A DNA stretch of 64,000 bases from Heterotrichella gracilis (GCA_032358255.1 JAULBX010005554.1:62001-126000), one strand, 5' to 3'; positions 22,613-35,104 are shown, numbered from the stretch's first letter. Made by a program: numbers and translations. Notes: generated from the sequence alone by a model not told the origin.

Positions 22613-24098
22613 ATGGGGGCGCTGCCAATACCGCTCCTTGGTTCAACGGTCTTGCATGCGTGAATGGGGGATGCATGCAAATCATTGTTATCCCCAGCCA
22701 CCATGAGGGTTGCACCCCACTGTTGGTCAATGCCCAAGCAACCAGGCTAGCTTGGAACATCGTGTACGCCTCACACCCATCGGCCATCGTACCAGGCAAT
22801 GTACCAGCACCCAGGACATGGCTAACGCCTTGTTACAGCCATTTCAATCAATGTGGCAGTTAGTCCAGCACGTGTTGCATTTAGAGATTTACTTGTACCA
22901 GGAAAGCAGTTCACTGCCACCAGGTTTGCATTCTCACAGGGTTGCCTCTGAGAGACATCACTTAATTCTTGCTGTGCTCAGAATCACCTAGTGTCGGTCA
23001 ATCATCAATCATCAATCACATGATGTTCACGCATGCCTCGCATACAGCCTCAGGCTGAAGGAATTCTGTATGCATGCAGCATAGGATGGCATATCATGAT
23101 TCAATATTCATGACAGGTAAACCGTTCAACGCCTAAATGGTTGGATCACATTGGCCACCGGTGCAGCACTTTGTAATATGGGATGACGATAGTCAATGCA
23201 ATGTGTTAATTTTATAGCCTGGGGTACCAATTTCAGTTGATATCTGGGGCACACTGAAATGTTGTGCCATTGGCAAGCCTTGATAAGCCTTGATAAATTA
23301 TTAAGTATCCTAGGGACCATAACAATGGCACATGCACGGGGGCACATACTCATCTGACGAATACCAAAGCGGTTGCAAATTGTGGCGATTTAAAAGTGTA
23401 CAAGCAGCAAGGCCTGCCAGTGGCCTGGTAGCATTGCGTGGCTGGTGCTGTGCATGCATGGTGCATCACGAGAAGAAAAGAAAATGAACGCAATTAGCGT
23501 AGAAAGTGGCAATAGCTGTACTCATAGCCACTATGAGCTGTGGCTAGCATTGCCGTCTGTGGGGGCGTTTTGTTTCTTACTTTCTTTCTTGCTGTCACAG
23601 TGACACGCACTGCACCATTACACTTGCAGGCGCCTGGTGGCCCTTTTAAAATTATGTCATGCTTGGCCAATGATGACCATCATGGTGATTGCCCACGAGT
23701 CGTCAAGTTTGCAGACTCAGCAACACGTTTATTAATTATCAATAAAATACCAGAATCATTGTCATTGTCATTTGTCAGGCAATGGCAAATTCTAAACCAC
23801 TACCGTACGTACAATTTGGCGACTGCAGAACATCAAGTAAATAGAAAAGCCCGCTGATCGTTTGATAGCTGAATGCGCTCTCACCCTAGTCCCCAGTCCC
23901 CTCTCAACTTGCAACTTTGACTAGGCTAAGAACTGTTCTAACCGTATACAGCAAAACCGTGCATCAATGACCACATCAAACGCCACACCCCTGTCACCTG
24001 TTGCAATGCCGTACGCAAACTTTCCATGGCAGCTCTGCAGACCTCACATGCAACACTCCCAGGATGTGCATGCACCGCAGGCTAGGCCGTCACAACAT
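22613..24098. other. Intergenic repeat-bearing stretch
   Basis: 1.5 kb without a supported gene. It includes a direct micro-repeat of caatcat at about 22999-23019 and a dispersed repeat element at 23555-23590. Confidence 0.5.
23555..23590 (-). repeat. Dispersed repeat, reverse copy
   Basis: The sequence tgtgggggcgttttgtttct with the following tttctttctt is the reverse complement of a block at 49964-49991. Both copies are intergenic. Confidence 0.6.
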
Positions 24099-24324
24099 GG
24101 TACCAACAACGCATTGCGTGGAGCGCGCAGCCAGTCTCCACTCTAACCTGGTAGACCTTTCCCACCCAGCCCTCATGTCCACAACCACGGTGCCCTGTGC
24201 CCCCCCACACACATAGCACATGGCGCTGCGCTCACCACAGCGCGACACATCCCTGCCAAACAGGATGGTGGTGGTCCAGTTGACGACCACGTAGATGCGG
24301 TTGCAGGCTATGCCACCAAAGCTT
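24099..24324 (-). pseudogene. Truncated tandem copy of the last exon of the NDH-2 gene
   Basis: Positions 24239-24304 match 24456-24521 (inside the true terminal exon) at all but one of about 66 bases; the 3' flank is more loosely conserved, and ggtaccaacaac (24099) recurs as ggtaccatcaac (24325). The copy spans only the region encoding [20 protein letters not shown]. It has no matching 5' half, and the sequence after it does not stop where the real gene stops. It lies downstream of the real stop codon, so it does not change the protein. Confidence 0.8.
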
Positions 24325-24450
24325 GGTACCATCAACGAGCATGCAGTCATTCTTCACTCAAACCTGTTCAACCTTTCTCAGTGGTGACACCCAGCCCTCC
24401 CATCCACCACCGGCGCTGTCCCCCTCGCATACATGGTAAATCGCGTTGCG

Positions 24451-27400
24451 CTACCAGCGCGACACATCCCTGCCAAACAGGATGGTGGTGGTCCAGTTGA
24501 CGGCCACGTAGATGCGGTTGCGCAGGCTGCCCAGGCGTGTGAGGTAGGCTGATCGCCAGGCCACCCAGCTGAAGAAGCCAGCCATGGACACCCGCTTGCC
24601 AGTGCCATCCAGCTCCAGGATGGCAGAGTGGGACCCTGCAGGGTTTAGGGTTTGTGATTTAGGGTTTAGGGTTTCAGTGGGACCCTGCCAAATACCGGCA
24701 CCAGCATCAGTTCCAGCAAAATAATTGTTCCTGATTGTCTGCTTTTTCGTAGGTTCTCTTTACATGTGTTAGTTTGAGGTTATTAATACCATTGATAACA
24801 ATTTAATATAATGAAGTGATTGTGGCATGCCCTTCAGGGGCTGTGCAATCGTACCTACAGTTGCCATCGACCCCAGATTCCTGTAGCGAAAGGGTGGTGG
24901 TGTTGGGTCGCTGCCTGGCTCAGCCCTTAGTTCGGCGTTCAGGCACTTTGCTAGGTACTTTCCCTGCTGTTCTGCCACCTGTACCCACACAGACCGGTCT
25001 CATGGCGGCAAAACCAAGAGGGATATTATGTGGAGCAGCACAGGTGGTACAGCCATGAGGTACACAGTCATGAGGGGCACAATCATGATCGGCATGGACA
25101 ATTAAATTCGGCACATCAGGCTTGGCTTGGCGCAAAGGTTATTGAGGGGCACAATCACCTGTGCCAGCGGCGGCAGCGGCGCTTCCAGGTTTGCGCAGCA
25201 GTCGCCCATTGCGTACACCCCAGGCACTGTGGTGGCGCCATGCGTGGGGTTAACCTCACTGGGCTCCTCATCCGCGACTATGCTGACCTGGCAGGGGAGG
25301 TTGCAAGTGAGGCGGGAGCAGTTGATTGAGGGTGCACAGTGGCAAGGGAATCAATTAGGGATAGGCGTGCGGGGGTGCGCAATGTACGGTGCATCAAGCA
25401 GAGGTGGGTATATGAGGCCGCGTACTGGCAAGGGGATCACGATGGTCCCTCAAGTGGAGTGGCTTATCCCTCACATGCTTCAAAATGAAATAGAAGGCAA
25501 GCAGGAAAAGCAGAAGGCCGAAGCACATGCCTGTCCGCCCTGTCTCAGCAAGAACGACCTAAGGCAAGTGTAAGCAACCGGCAAGCGTCAGGAAAGTTAT
25601 ATCAGAAGGCATGCATGGCAAGCAGCTTCCCTCCTAACCACCCTCCCCGCACCTCGCCAACCGACTTGGGCCCGCTGCCCCGGTCCGCGGGCCCCATCAC
25701 ATGCCCATCCGCCGCCACCTGGCCAGGCACCATCACCCGCAGCCTGTCGTCGACCGCTATCCTCCCCTTGGGGGTCTTCACAAAGGGGAGCGAGGTGGTG
25801 AAGTGGGTGGGGCCCACCCCCGTGCTCCACACACACGTGCCGAATGGGAGGACGCGCCCATCCCTGAGGACCACCTCATTGGGCTGCACCTCCTTCACTA
25901 TGCCCTGCAAGGGGTGGAGACGGTGTGGATGCCATTGTGCTGGTCAAAATGGTGAAGAGAGGGCACACATTCAGCATGCGCGCTGTACCTCCATAGCATA
26001 CAAATGGCAGGGCGCTTTAGAGGCAAGACGATGCTCAATTGGTTAACCACAGCTGCTCTCACTGCACCACCATGTACGCTGACTGCACCCACCGTGCTGT
26101 AGCTGTGCGGCTGTGTATTTCACTTCAAGGTATTGTGGCAGTGTTTTGGTGGCACACACAGGTATACACACCACCTATACATTCCAAGGCAATCCCTGAC
26201 AAGTCAACCTAAGATGAAGCCACTGACTGTGGAATAAATGTATATACCCTCCCCGTTTCTCCTTACCTTGACAAGGTGCACCCCTTGCCGCGTGAGCTTG
26301 CGCGCTGCGTACTCACGAAGCCTTGCATCAAATGAGCCGAGCAACTCATTTGCCTCTACAATGGTCACCCTGTGGAGAGAGGGGCAATTTTTTGTTAGCG
26401 TGTGTGCATCCCAGTGTGGCACAAGCTAGAGTGGTCTGATCGCGGATGGGTGGATGGGAAGATAATGCACTCAAATTACTGCACGAAGCCTTATCATCCA
26501 GCACTGGTTGATGGCTCATGCTTCCCACAGTATCGCTCCGAAGTCCAACTGCAATTGTCACCTGAGTGCATTGCATGCTATAACTTCTACTAGCCCGAGT
26601 ATGCTTGCATCCCCTGATCGCAATACATGGCCGCGGTATGGCCGCGCCAGCCTGTCTAATTTCATCAGCCCACCTAATGTCTCTCGCTCGCTCCGGGTCG
26701 ATGCGCTTGAGGTCTCGCGACACGAAGTCGCACAGCTCCCCGGCAAACTCCACCCCTGTGGGCCCACCCCCGCAGATGACCACGTGCAGCAGGCGCATGC
26801 GCTCAAGGATGCTGATGCCTAGGGGCCACAAAAGCAATGTTTAGAAACAAACCGTAATAGTATTTAAATGTAACCATAATAGTTTAGACTGTTATTAAAT
26901 GTAACCATAATAGTTAAGACAGCAGGTATTACATAGCAGGTGCATGCGCTCAGGGAGGCTGGTGCCTGAGGGTCACAGGAGCTCTTTCATGATGACAATG
27001 ACAGAAAAAATTAATTCAATACCAAAGACATTCCCGGCTAAATGCCCCAGGAGGAGGATGTCTGAGAGGCACACGAGCATATACATTCTAAATAAATCAG
27101 GAAAAGATACACTGACGATGCTGGCAGTCCATGCATAGCAGAGGTGTTTCCACCTTCGTGTGAGGCTGTGCGCCATTGGCATATCCCCACCTGGTATGTT
27201 TGCCTTGCTCCAATTGGCAATGAGGTGGTTTCGAATGGCCATTGAGTTTGACACATCCCGCAGAAAGTATGTGTGCTCCTCTACGCCTGGGATGCCGAAC
27301 GTGCTGCCCTGCACAGGCCACAATGGATAATATATGTGTCGAACATGGCCAATAGATTGATGGAAAATTTCCTACATGATATACCAATCCTGAAGGTAAA

Positions 27401-28567
27401 TCTTTGCAGCACAACATCTGTTGCAAGCCCATTTCTTTTTTTTTTAACGTTATTTATGGCGCATCAAGTTATGCCATTGGAATGCCATAATGCATTGCAA
27501 GCCATAATGCATTGCAAGCGTCATGCTGGCGACTTCGGTAGCTTGATCGGTACATGCTGCACACAGTGCGCACATTCCGCAACATGCTGTGCTACCATCC
27601 AAGACTTGCATGACGGGACCTGTCACACGCGCGCAATGATCCCACTGTCACCACGCGCATGTGATAAGGATTTCAATTTACACCGTGACCCCACCTGTGA
27701 CCCCGTGGTGATTGCCAGCTTGTCATACTCCACAAAGAATCTGATCCCATCCGACTCGCACTCCACCAACTTGTCCTCGGGGTGCACTGCGATGGCTGTC
27801 GCGTTGTAGAAGGTGTTTTGAGGGCTGCCGTTGAGGGCCGGCTGGATGGTGGTGATGGGCACCGCCACCGAGCGCGGTTCCAGTGTTCCCGTGCAGGTGC
27901 TGGCGAGCAAGGGGGTGAACACGAAGTGGTTGCGTGGGGAGATGATCTGTTGCGGAGGAGGCGCTCACAGTTCAATGATCGTGGGGTGGGGTGCACTATC
28001 GGGGCGGGCGTGTACAAGTGGCGAGACCAGCAAGGCCTTTCTCTGCAGCCGTGGTGGGGGAGGTTGATGACCGGCTACCTTTGCAGCAACCAATGGCATT
28101 CGTTGCGCCACTGTGAGCCAGTGCCAACAGACATAGGGAAAAGCACATGAAAACGTGCGTCGAAACATCCAGGCTGGTTGCCCTTCAACAACCCCCACTA
28201 ACCCACATGCCACAAGATGCAACCTAGATGGGCATGCCAGGCGAAACTCAGCCATGACAGCTGTTGGTAAGCATGCTCAGTGCTTCTTGCACTTCAAGAA
28301 CGTTGCAAGGAGTTGGAACCGCGAGCGGGCAGGTGTTGAAACCACGTAGCTCACCGTTATGTCGTACATCTTGGGGTTGATGTCTCGTGCAAGCCTGGCT
28401 CCCGCCCACCCGGTACCGAGTATGACCAACCTTGGTCTGCCAGTGTTCAGCGGTATGTTGGAAACGCATCGCGCGAACTGCTTGATCAGTGAGGCACCGG
28501 TGCCAGCGCTTGGGGCCACAGCACTGGAACTGAAAGAGCCAAGCAACTTCCTCGAAAGTACCAACAT
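24451..28567 (-). CDS. Type II NAD(P)H dehydrogenase (NDH-2)
   Basis: Nine exons in phase: 28567-28355, 27946-27695, 27308-27191, 26818-26674, 26369-26267, 25904-25653, 25287-25159, 24978-24855 and 24635-24451, for 506 residues. NDH-2 is a single-subunit flavoprotein that passes electrons from NAD(P)H to quinone without pumping protons, in mitochondria or plastids. Two dinucleotide-binding folds are visible: [17 protein letters not shown] (FAD) and [20 protein letters not shown] (NAD(P)H). Other family marks are [36 protein letters not shown] and the membrane-binding end [20 protein letters not shown]. No EF-hand insertion is seen, so it is of the calcium-independent (NDA/NDC-like) layout. 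The N-terminal 40 residues are Ser/Arg-rich, consistent with organelle targeting; which organelle is unclear. Confidence 0.95.
24641..24677. repeat. Telomere-type repeats at an intron 3' splice site
   Basis: gggtttagggtttgtgattt followed by agggtttagggtttc. On the gene strand this reads (CCCTAAA)n and lies 5 bases upstream of the AG acceptor of the terminal NDH-2 exon, so it forms the pyrimidine tract. Confidence 0.8.
26861..26923. repeat. Two tandem units of about 32 bp in an NDH-2 intron
   Basis: Units share taaatgtaaccataatagtt (26865-26884 and 26896-26915). Confidence 0.8.
26937..26977 (-). pseudogene. Decayed duplicate of the exon 4 start of the NDH-2 gene
   Basis: About 34 of 41 bases match 26790-26830, which spans the intron acceptor and first codons of NDH-2 exon 4 (from gcatgcgctca onward). 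It lies inside intron 3, upstream of the real exon in gene order, separated from it by the 32-bp tandem repeat. It is too short to be an exon itself. Confidence 0.65.
27484..27517. repeat. 17-bp direct repeat, two units
   Basis: gccataatgcattgcaa occurs twice in tandem inside intron 2 of the NDH-2 gene. Confidence 0.85.
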
Positions 28568-29047
28568 CTCGTGGCCTTCGCAACAAATTGTTCTGCAGTT
28601 ACGCAGGTGTCCTGCCTGGTGCGAGACTGCTGCGACCCTGGTGCGATGACCCAAACGCATGCATATACATTACGGCATGCCGCAATTTCCACACGTTATC
28701 AAAGAGATGGCTGTACGTGGCGGGGACCTTGGTGAAGGTTTGTGAGTGTCAATGTTCACCCAGTGCTCGCTTTACAAGGCCTGGCCTGTTTCAACGCGAG
28801 GATGACTAAAGTTGTCAAGGGCACCGTGCCCATGTATGCCTCCCGGGGATTTGTGTCCCAATAAATTCCGCCGCGGTTGGCACCAAACTATTATGTCCCG
28901 CAGGGCAGTGGGAAAAGGCAGCCTCGCCGCCAACAAATAGAGGGGCGAAGTACCGGTGCAACCCTCTTTCATCCGGCGTGCACGCCAGGAGGCACGCGTT
29001 TTTTTGCTTGTATTGCCGTCCTCGGCTGGTTAGCAGCAGCAGCCGCC
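28568..29047. promoter_or_regulatory. Bidirectional promoter between NDH-2 and eL18
   Basis: 480 bp between start codons on opposite strands. Upstream of eL18 the sequence cgtttttttgcttgtattgc (28998-29017) is pyrimidine-rich, as is common ahead of ribosomal protein genes. No TATA box is clear. Confidence 0.45.
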
Positions 29048-29611
29048 ATGGGTATCGACTTGAAGGCCGGTGGCCGCAACAAGAAGGTGCACCGCACTGC
29101 ACCCAAGAGCCAGAACGTGTACCTCAAGCTGCTGGTGAAGCTCTACCAGTTCCTGGAGCGCCGCACGGAGAGCGGCTTCAACAAGGTGGTGCTGAGGCGG
29201 CTGTACCAGAGCAAGACAAACAGGCCACCCCTGTCCCTGTCCCGGCTCATCAAGTACATGGAGGGCAAGGAGGACCACATCGCAGTGCTGGTGGGGACTA
29301 TCACCGATGATGTGCGCATTTTCGAGGTGCCCAAGCTCCGCGTGGCTGCCTTGAGGTTCACCGAGAACGCCAGGGCCCGCATCTTGAAGGCGGGTGGCGA
29401 GTGCCTGACCTTCGATCAGCTGGCGCTCATCGCACCCACTGGCTCCAACACAGTGCTGCTGCGCGGCCCCAAGAACGCCCGCGAGGCAGTGAAGCACTTT
29501 GGCAGGGCCCCAGGTGTCCCCGGCTCCTCCACCAAGCCCTACACCAGGTCCACCGGGCGCAAGTTCGAGAAGGCCCGTGGCCGCAGGAACAGCAAGGGCT
29601 ACAAGGCATAG
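29048..29611 (+). CDS. RPL18: Cytosolic large-subunit ribosomal protein eL18
   Basis: A single exon encodes 187 residues, the family's usual size. eL18 is a eukaryotic/archaeal 60S protein. The whole chain fits: [40 protein letters not shown], the [12 protein letters not shown] stretch, [18 protein letters not shown], and the basic C-terminus ending RNSKGYKA. The ATG lies in gccgccATGG, a strong initiation context. GC-rich, C/G-ending codons throughout suggest high expression. It has no introns, unlike most genes here. Confidence 0.98.
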   Translation: MGIDLKAGGRNKKVHRTAPKSQNVYLKLLVKLYQFLERRTESGFNKVVLRRLYQSKTNRPPLSLSRLIKYMEGKEDHIAVLVGTITDDVRIFEVPKLRVAALRFTENARARILKAGGECLTFDQLALIAPTGSNTVLLRGPKNAREAVKHFGRAPGVPGSSTKPYTRSTGRKFEKARGRRNSKGYKA

Positions 29612-31226
29612 GCAGCCTTGGCTCCACCATGAGCAGCTGCTGGGGTGGTTGGCGTGGGCTGGCGTGGTTCAGCCGTTGGGAAGTGTGCTGGGAGTTTGGG
29701 TTGTGGGATTCAGACAAGCAGTTGGGCAGATGTGCCAGCCATTGATTCAGCCATGATTCAGCAGGTTGTGCAGCAGCTTTTCTTGCAGACGGTTACCTGT
29801 GGGTGATACACAACCCTTTGCAGTGGAGACAGTGACGTGCAAACACTTGTTAGTTTGAGGGTTTGGCAGCGGTCCTGTATTTGTAGCCCTTGGACAGCTA
29901 CTTGTCTGTAACCACAACTTTCACCACAACCAAGCTGCACTCCTTAGCAACCCCAGAGGGTCCGATGCATTTGCACTTGCACTCGCAGCACGCAACGCTG
30001 CATATTTCAACTGCAACCCAATAGCGCCGAGTTGCAGAGCATTGGAGGGATTCTGGATACACATGCTGCAGCCAACATCGTGCTGGCAGCCCCATATGCA
30101 TCCTCACCGTGCAGACTCACACTCACCCAATGCCAGCTGGGTTTAACCTTTCAAGATGCACAGTGCGCTTGTGAGCAACGTTCAGTGTGGTGCCTGTTTT
30201 GCACCTGTTGTCCATCTGTGCATTGCAGTGTCCTCAGAGTGGCGCCCACCTTGTGTGTTGGTTGTCACTGGGCTCAAAGTTGCATCCCATCATGCTTTGG
30301 ATATGTACCTTGGGCGGCAAGGTTTGAGCCACTTTGGGTATCGCATAAATGTGCAGCTGTGTTATGAGCAGAATTCCTCTGGCTTCTCACAAAGCAAAAG
30401 CACGGGAAATTATATCGGGACTGTTTAAGGTAATGGTGTGGGGGTGTTCAATAAGAGCTCACCTAGGTCACGGTATGCATACGGGGTTGGTGTCCTGCAT
30501 CTTGTCCCTTATATATATATATATATATATATCAGTTTGTGGATTGGTAATTGGCCACCTTTGGGCATTGGTTCTGCGGTTGCCACCTGCGGTTGTCCCC
30601 AATGGCAACGCCACACGCAAGATACAATACAGACTTTGAAGGGTTCCTGAAGGGGTTCTTTATTTGTGGAGTGATAGTGACACCAAGTCTATTTTGTTTA
30701 ACAAGTTGGTCAGGAGGTCGCCAGTGAAGTATTGCATCGTGGACACCGCAGGTGAAAATATACCTTACTACCCCTGTTGGTGGCACCCACTTTATAATAA
30801 TAATCCCATCCTAACCTGTGCATATGCTGTATTGCTCCTAGTGGCTAAGAGCAACATCGTGGTTTGCTGGGACTTTACACACGGCGTTCTTCTTCGCACC
30901 TTGAGCGGTTGCATTCGCATGGATGTTCCAGTTTGGAACCCAATGCACAACTTGGTGGGCGGGATGAGGACAGCCTAGTCAATACAGCCTAGCCCATAAC
31001 TCGGCACTGTATTATGTTATTGGCTTGGTAGACTGGATGAAGGCGTGTGTCCTGTTGCTCCGAAAGCGTGGCTTGCCTAGTTCTGCCCACAACTGAGCCA
31101 ATACGTGTGCCAGTGAAGGCACAGGTATTAGGCATGTCGAGTAGTAGTTTCTAGAAATATACGGCGTACCTTACTTAGCGACAGCTGAACGGCTCCACTG
31201 CAACACTCCCAATTTGGCAGGACGGG
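29612..31226. other. Intergenic, contains (AT)n microsatellite
   Basis: 1.6 kb between eL18 and eEFSec. A pure (AT)n run lies at 30509-30532. Open frames here show no recognisable protein and no exon chain. Confidence 0.5.
30509..30532. repeat. (AT)n microsatellite
   Basis: About eleven perfect TA/AT dinucleotides in an intergenic region. Confidence 0.9.
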
Positions 31227-34200
31227 ATGCCACCCGCCGTGCTCAACGTCAATGTCGGTGTGCTGGGACACGTGGACAGCGGCAAAACAAGCCTTGGTAT
31301 GTTCTGCATAATTTCAATATGGTTATGCAGCTATATTCGTTTGTTCGTTCCACCGTGACTGGACTCGTGTGCACGCATTATATTGGGCATATGCATGCAT
31401 ATACGACACGAGTCAGTCTGCAATTCAAGGGCAATCAATGCAAGCGACATGTCTCCTTGCATTAGAATTCACAGTCTGGATGTGAAAAACGGCACCACTT
31501 GGCGTTCATAGTAGAATGCTTGACGCCTTGCTATGTGTGGCAACAGTCGCGGCGCTGTCTACCACCCTGTCTACAGCTGCCCTGGACAAGCACCCACAAA
31601 GCAAGGAGCGGGGGATCACGCTGGACTTGGGGTTCTCCTCGTTCACAGTACGTCAGCATTGGATGCTGCACCTAGCCCGCATCCTGTGGCATGTACCCAC
31701 TCTGGCAATGCCAGACTGGCATATCATTCGGGGTTGGTCACTGCAGGTACCGGCACCCGAGGCACTGCAGCATCTACACTGTGATGTGCTGCAATTCACG
31801 CTTGTGGACTGCCCTGGCCATGCGTCGCTCATCAGAACCATCATTGGCGGAGCCCAGATAATTGATGTCATGATCCTCGTAATCGATATCACAAAAGGTG
31901 AGTACTTGTGGTCACTGCTTAGCGTTGCTGCTGAAAGCCAGTGCTTACTTATGATTGCGGCGCTAAACATAGGTATAATTTCGCGCCATGCGCCCTTATC
32001 AGCCTTTTGAAGTCCATGCATGTACACAACACGCTCTCGTAATCGCACCGGGACATGCATTGCAGGCATTCAGGCACAGACAGCAGAGTGCTTGGTTGTC
32101 GGGGAGATTGCGGCACAGAGCATGGTGGTGGTGCTGAACAAGGTGGACTTGCTGCCTGTCGAAAACCGCCAGCGCATCATTTCCAAGGCCAAGAAGAAGC
32201 TCATGGCAACAATAAATGCCACTAGATTTGCAGGCTGCCAAATGGTTGCTCTTTCGACCAAGGAAGGTGGGTTAACTCGAATACTGTGTAGCCATTCCAG
32301 TAAAACCTCTGCAGCCGGGCTAAGTGAACAACACTGCACCATGTTGCATGCCCAGGTCGAGAATTATTTGATGAAGTTTGTACCATCGGCCAATTGATGT
32401 ACCACACGATTCTCACCAGAGATATTGGTGATGGTAATGGTGAGGCATGATGTGTACCTGGCGTAACAAATACCCGGTGCATGTTCTGTAGGGGCCCCAG
32501 AGCGACAAGCAGGCATTGAGCAGCTTGTGCAGCAGCTTGTGGAGCTGGTGCCATCAAGTAAACAGCTGGCAACTGGGCCATTCCTGTTTGTCATTGACCA
32601 TTGCTTCGCGATCAAGGGCCAAGGCACTGTGATGACTGGGACAGTTATGCAGGTCAGTGACATGAATAAATAATGAATTGAGAAGTCCGGGTTCTTCGCA
32701 GCCTGCATTCACTTTATTCTCTATTTTCTAAGTTTCGTACGTTCCTTCATTTTTATCCCGCCCCTTTTTCTTCGGTGTGTGTAGTTTGGCTAGCACACAA
32801 GAGCCACTTTGTGATTCTGTACAATTCGTGTTGCAGGGGACCATTGCTGTCGGCAACACCATTGAGATTCCACAGCTGTCGCTGCAAAAGAAAGTGAAGA
32901 GCATGCAGATGTTCAAGCAGCCAGTGCAGCAGTGTCAGCAGGTACTTGCTCCCCGTGCTATGGCAACATGCGCATCAATCGTAGAGGATGTGTGAGGACA
33001 GACAGCTGTGCATGGCATATGGCCACCGTTGGTGGACTTGGGGCATGCATGTATCTGTGACTACACGAAGAGTTTGTCATGCGCATCAATCACCAACCAT
33101 GCATGGAGGAGACTGTACCAAAGGTTTCCAACTGCAGGGGGATCGGGTGGGGATTTGCGTGACGCAGTTTGATCCCAAGCTGATAGAACGCGGCCTAGCC
33201 TGCACACCTGGGTCAGTGCCATTTTTTGTTGGAGCCATTGCTGCTGTGGAGAAAATCAGGTTCTATGCGGGTGAGCAGTCCTTTCAAAACGCATCAGGAG
33301 AGCGCACACTACCACCAGCTCTTGTCAGCAATAAATGATTCAGTGGTTTTCGCAGCAAAATATGCACTGCACACGTGGTGGACGGGTGGGTGACCATTTT
33401 GCACATGCCCGCAGGGACCATCAAAAGCAAATCAAAGTTCCACATCACAGTCGGTCATTCCACTGTGATGGCTGAGCTCACGTTCCTTGGGGTGCCCAGT
33501 GGACAAGGTGATGCGCCTGCCACGGCATTGCAGAAGCTTGTGCAGCGGCTGTCACAGCTGTCAACAAAGGTACAGCAGCATGTATTATGCATAACAATAA
33601 ATAAATTAAAAAAACTGTACACCTTGCGGTGTGGCGCGGTCCATGTGATTACATGTAGTGCCACACTTGACGGCGCAGCCTAACTTCTTGTGTGCATGCA
33701 CATGTTTACAACACCTTGTTCAATGCGAATGCTCATGCACATGTACCATCACGCTCCCTTATGAAGTCCCTGACTTTCAGATGTGTCTGCAGTCTGGGGA
33801 CCTGCGGTTTGACTTCAGCCAGGACTACCTGTACCAGGATGAGCTGTATGGTTTGGAGGGACGACCCGTGTCAACTGGGCAGGACAACGAGGCCCTGCAC
33901 TATGGGCCACAGTGGGTACTGCTGAAGTTTGCACAGCCAGTGACGGCACCTCAGGTATGGATGAACACAATGGTTTGAATTTCTAAACCCATGGTGGTAG
34001 CATGTTGACCAGCCAATCTGTCACTGCTCCCCGGCATCACTGTTGGACAGAAGGTGAAGTGAAATCCAACGATACACGTCAGCAAGATGGATATTGTATG
34101 GGGGACGGGCACCTTTGGCACCTGGACTAGCAAATGCATATACCTGTGTGGTTGTGGCTTGCAAGGGTTTCTGCAACATGAAGCAACAATGTCTTTCGAT

Positions 34201-35104
34201 ACGGATGACACATGTAAACGTCTGTCTTCTTCACTGGTGTGCAGGATGCGCTTGTGGTGGGCTCCAAGTTCGATGCAGACCTAAGCAGTGACTTGTGCCG
34301 ACTGGCATTCTACGGGAAACTTGTGGCGACAATCAATCCTTCAGACCTTTCAGCAATGCAGCAGCTGAAGCTTTACAAGGTCAAGCAGAAACATGGCAGC
34401 ATAGAGCGGATTGCTGAGGACGGGGTGGCTGTGTGCAAGAACCTCTTCAAGAAGGAGACAGACATTTCACTGTTTGTCAACATGAAGGTAAGGAAGCCAC
34501 CTCGCATGGCCAGTATGGTTCCCCATGGGTCATGGTTGACAATCATGGTAAGCAGTTTTGTTGTCCTTCAATTAGGAAATGGTGATGTGGCACACAGTGT
34601 GTCGAAGTTGAACTGTCAATGACGCATGGTTGCATGCATACGCTGTGAGCTGCTGAGCAACACTGATTGCATTGCATAGGCCATGGCATTGGGCTCGCTG
34701 TCCTGCCATCCTGAATGCAAAGGGGGAAGATGACATGCGCAAAAATCAAGAACACCGCATTCAGGGGAGGGTGATTGATTCTGCCCATGCCATGCATGAT
34801 CGTGGCGTGTGCGACTTTGTGGCCATGCACCAGGCATGCTAACACCAGCAGAACCTGCCAGCTGTTTGCATCATTACACCAGTATGTACACAAAGTTGCA
34901 GATGTATTTACAAGCTGCTCACATGCGCAGGTGGCCACTGCCTCAGGCATCCAAGGTGTGATTGAAGATGCTTTCGGCAAGTCTGGGAAATTCAAGGTCA
35001 GGTTCCCACCAGGAACCACGATACCTGATGGTGAAAGCAACCAAATAACGCTCACATTCAAGAGATACGTGTATGACAGCAACAAGCGGCACATGGTGCA
35101 GTGA
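31227..35104 (+). CDS. EEFSEC: Selenocysteine-specific elongation factor eEFSec
   Basis: Eleven exons in phase: 31227-31296, 31547-31647, 31747-31897, 32066-32266, 32492-32652, 32837-32941, 33138-33270, 33415-33569, 33781-33954, 34245-34487 and 34931-35104, for 555 residues. eEFSec carries Sec-tRNA to UGA codons marked by a SECIS element. GTPase motifs are complete: GHVDSGKTSL (G1), KERGITLDLGFSSF (G2, distinctive of SelB/eEFSec), DCPGHASLIRTIIGG (G3) and NKVD (G4). Domain II has FAIKGQGTVMTGTV, domain III has KSKFHITVGHSTVMAELTFL, and a family-typical LVVGSKFDAD..CRLAFYGKL block follows. The C-terminal domain IV (VKQKHGSIERIAED ... TLTFKRYVYDSNKRHMVQ) is the part that sets eEFSec apart from eEF1A and EF-Tu. 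No frame break is seen. Confidence 0.97.

Noticed and set aside
25981-26040. Sequence with a D-arm-like tcaattggttaac, considered as a tRNA
   Set aside because: No matching acceptor stem or T-arm (no ggttcga-type element at the right distance).
28978-29310. Second long frame overlapping eL18
   Set aside because: It is a shadow frame of the eL18 coding sequence.
30664-30978. Open frame of about 100 codons between eL18 and eEFSec
   Set aside because: No recognisable domain and low-quality composition; likely chance in AT-richer DNA.
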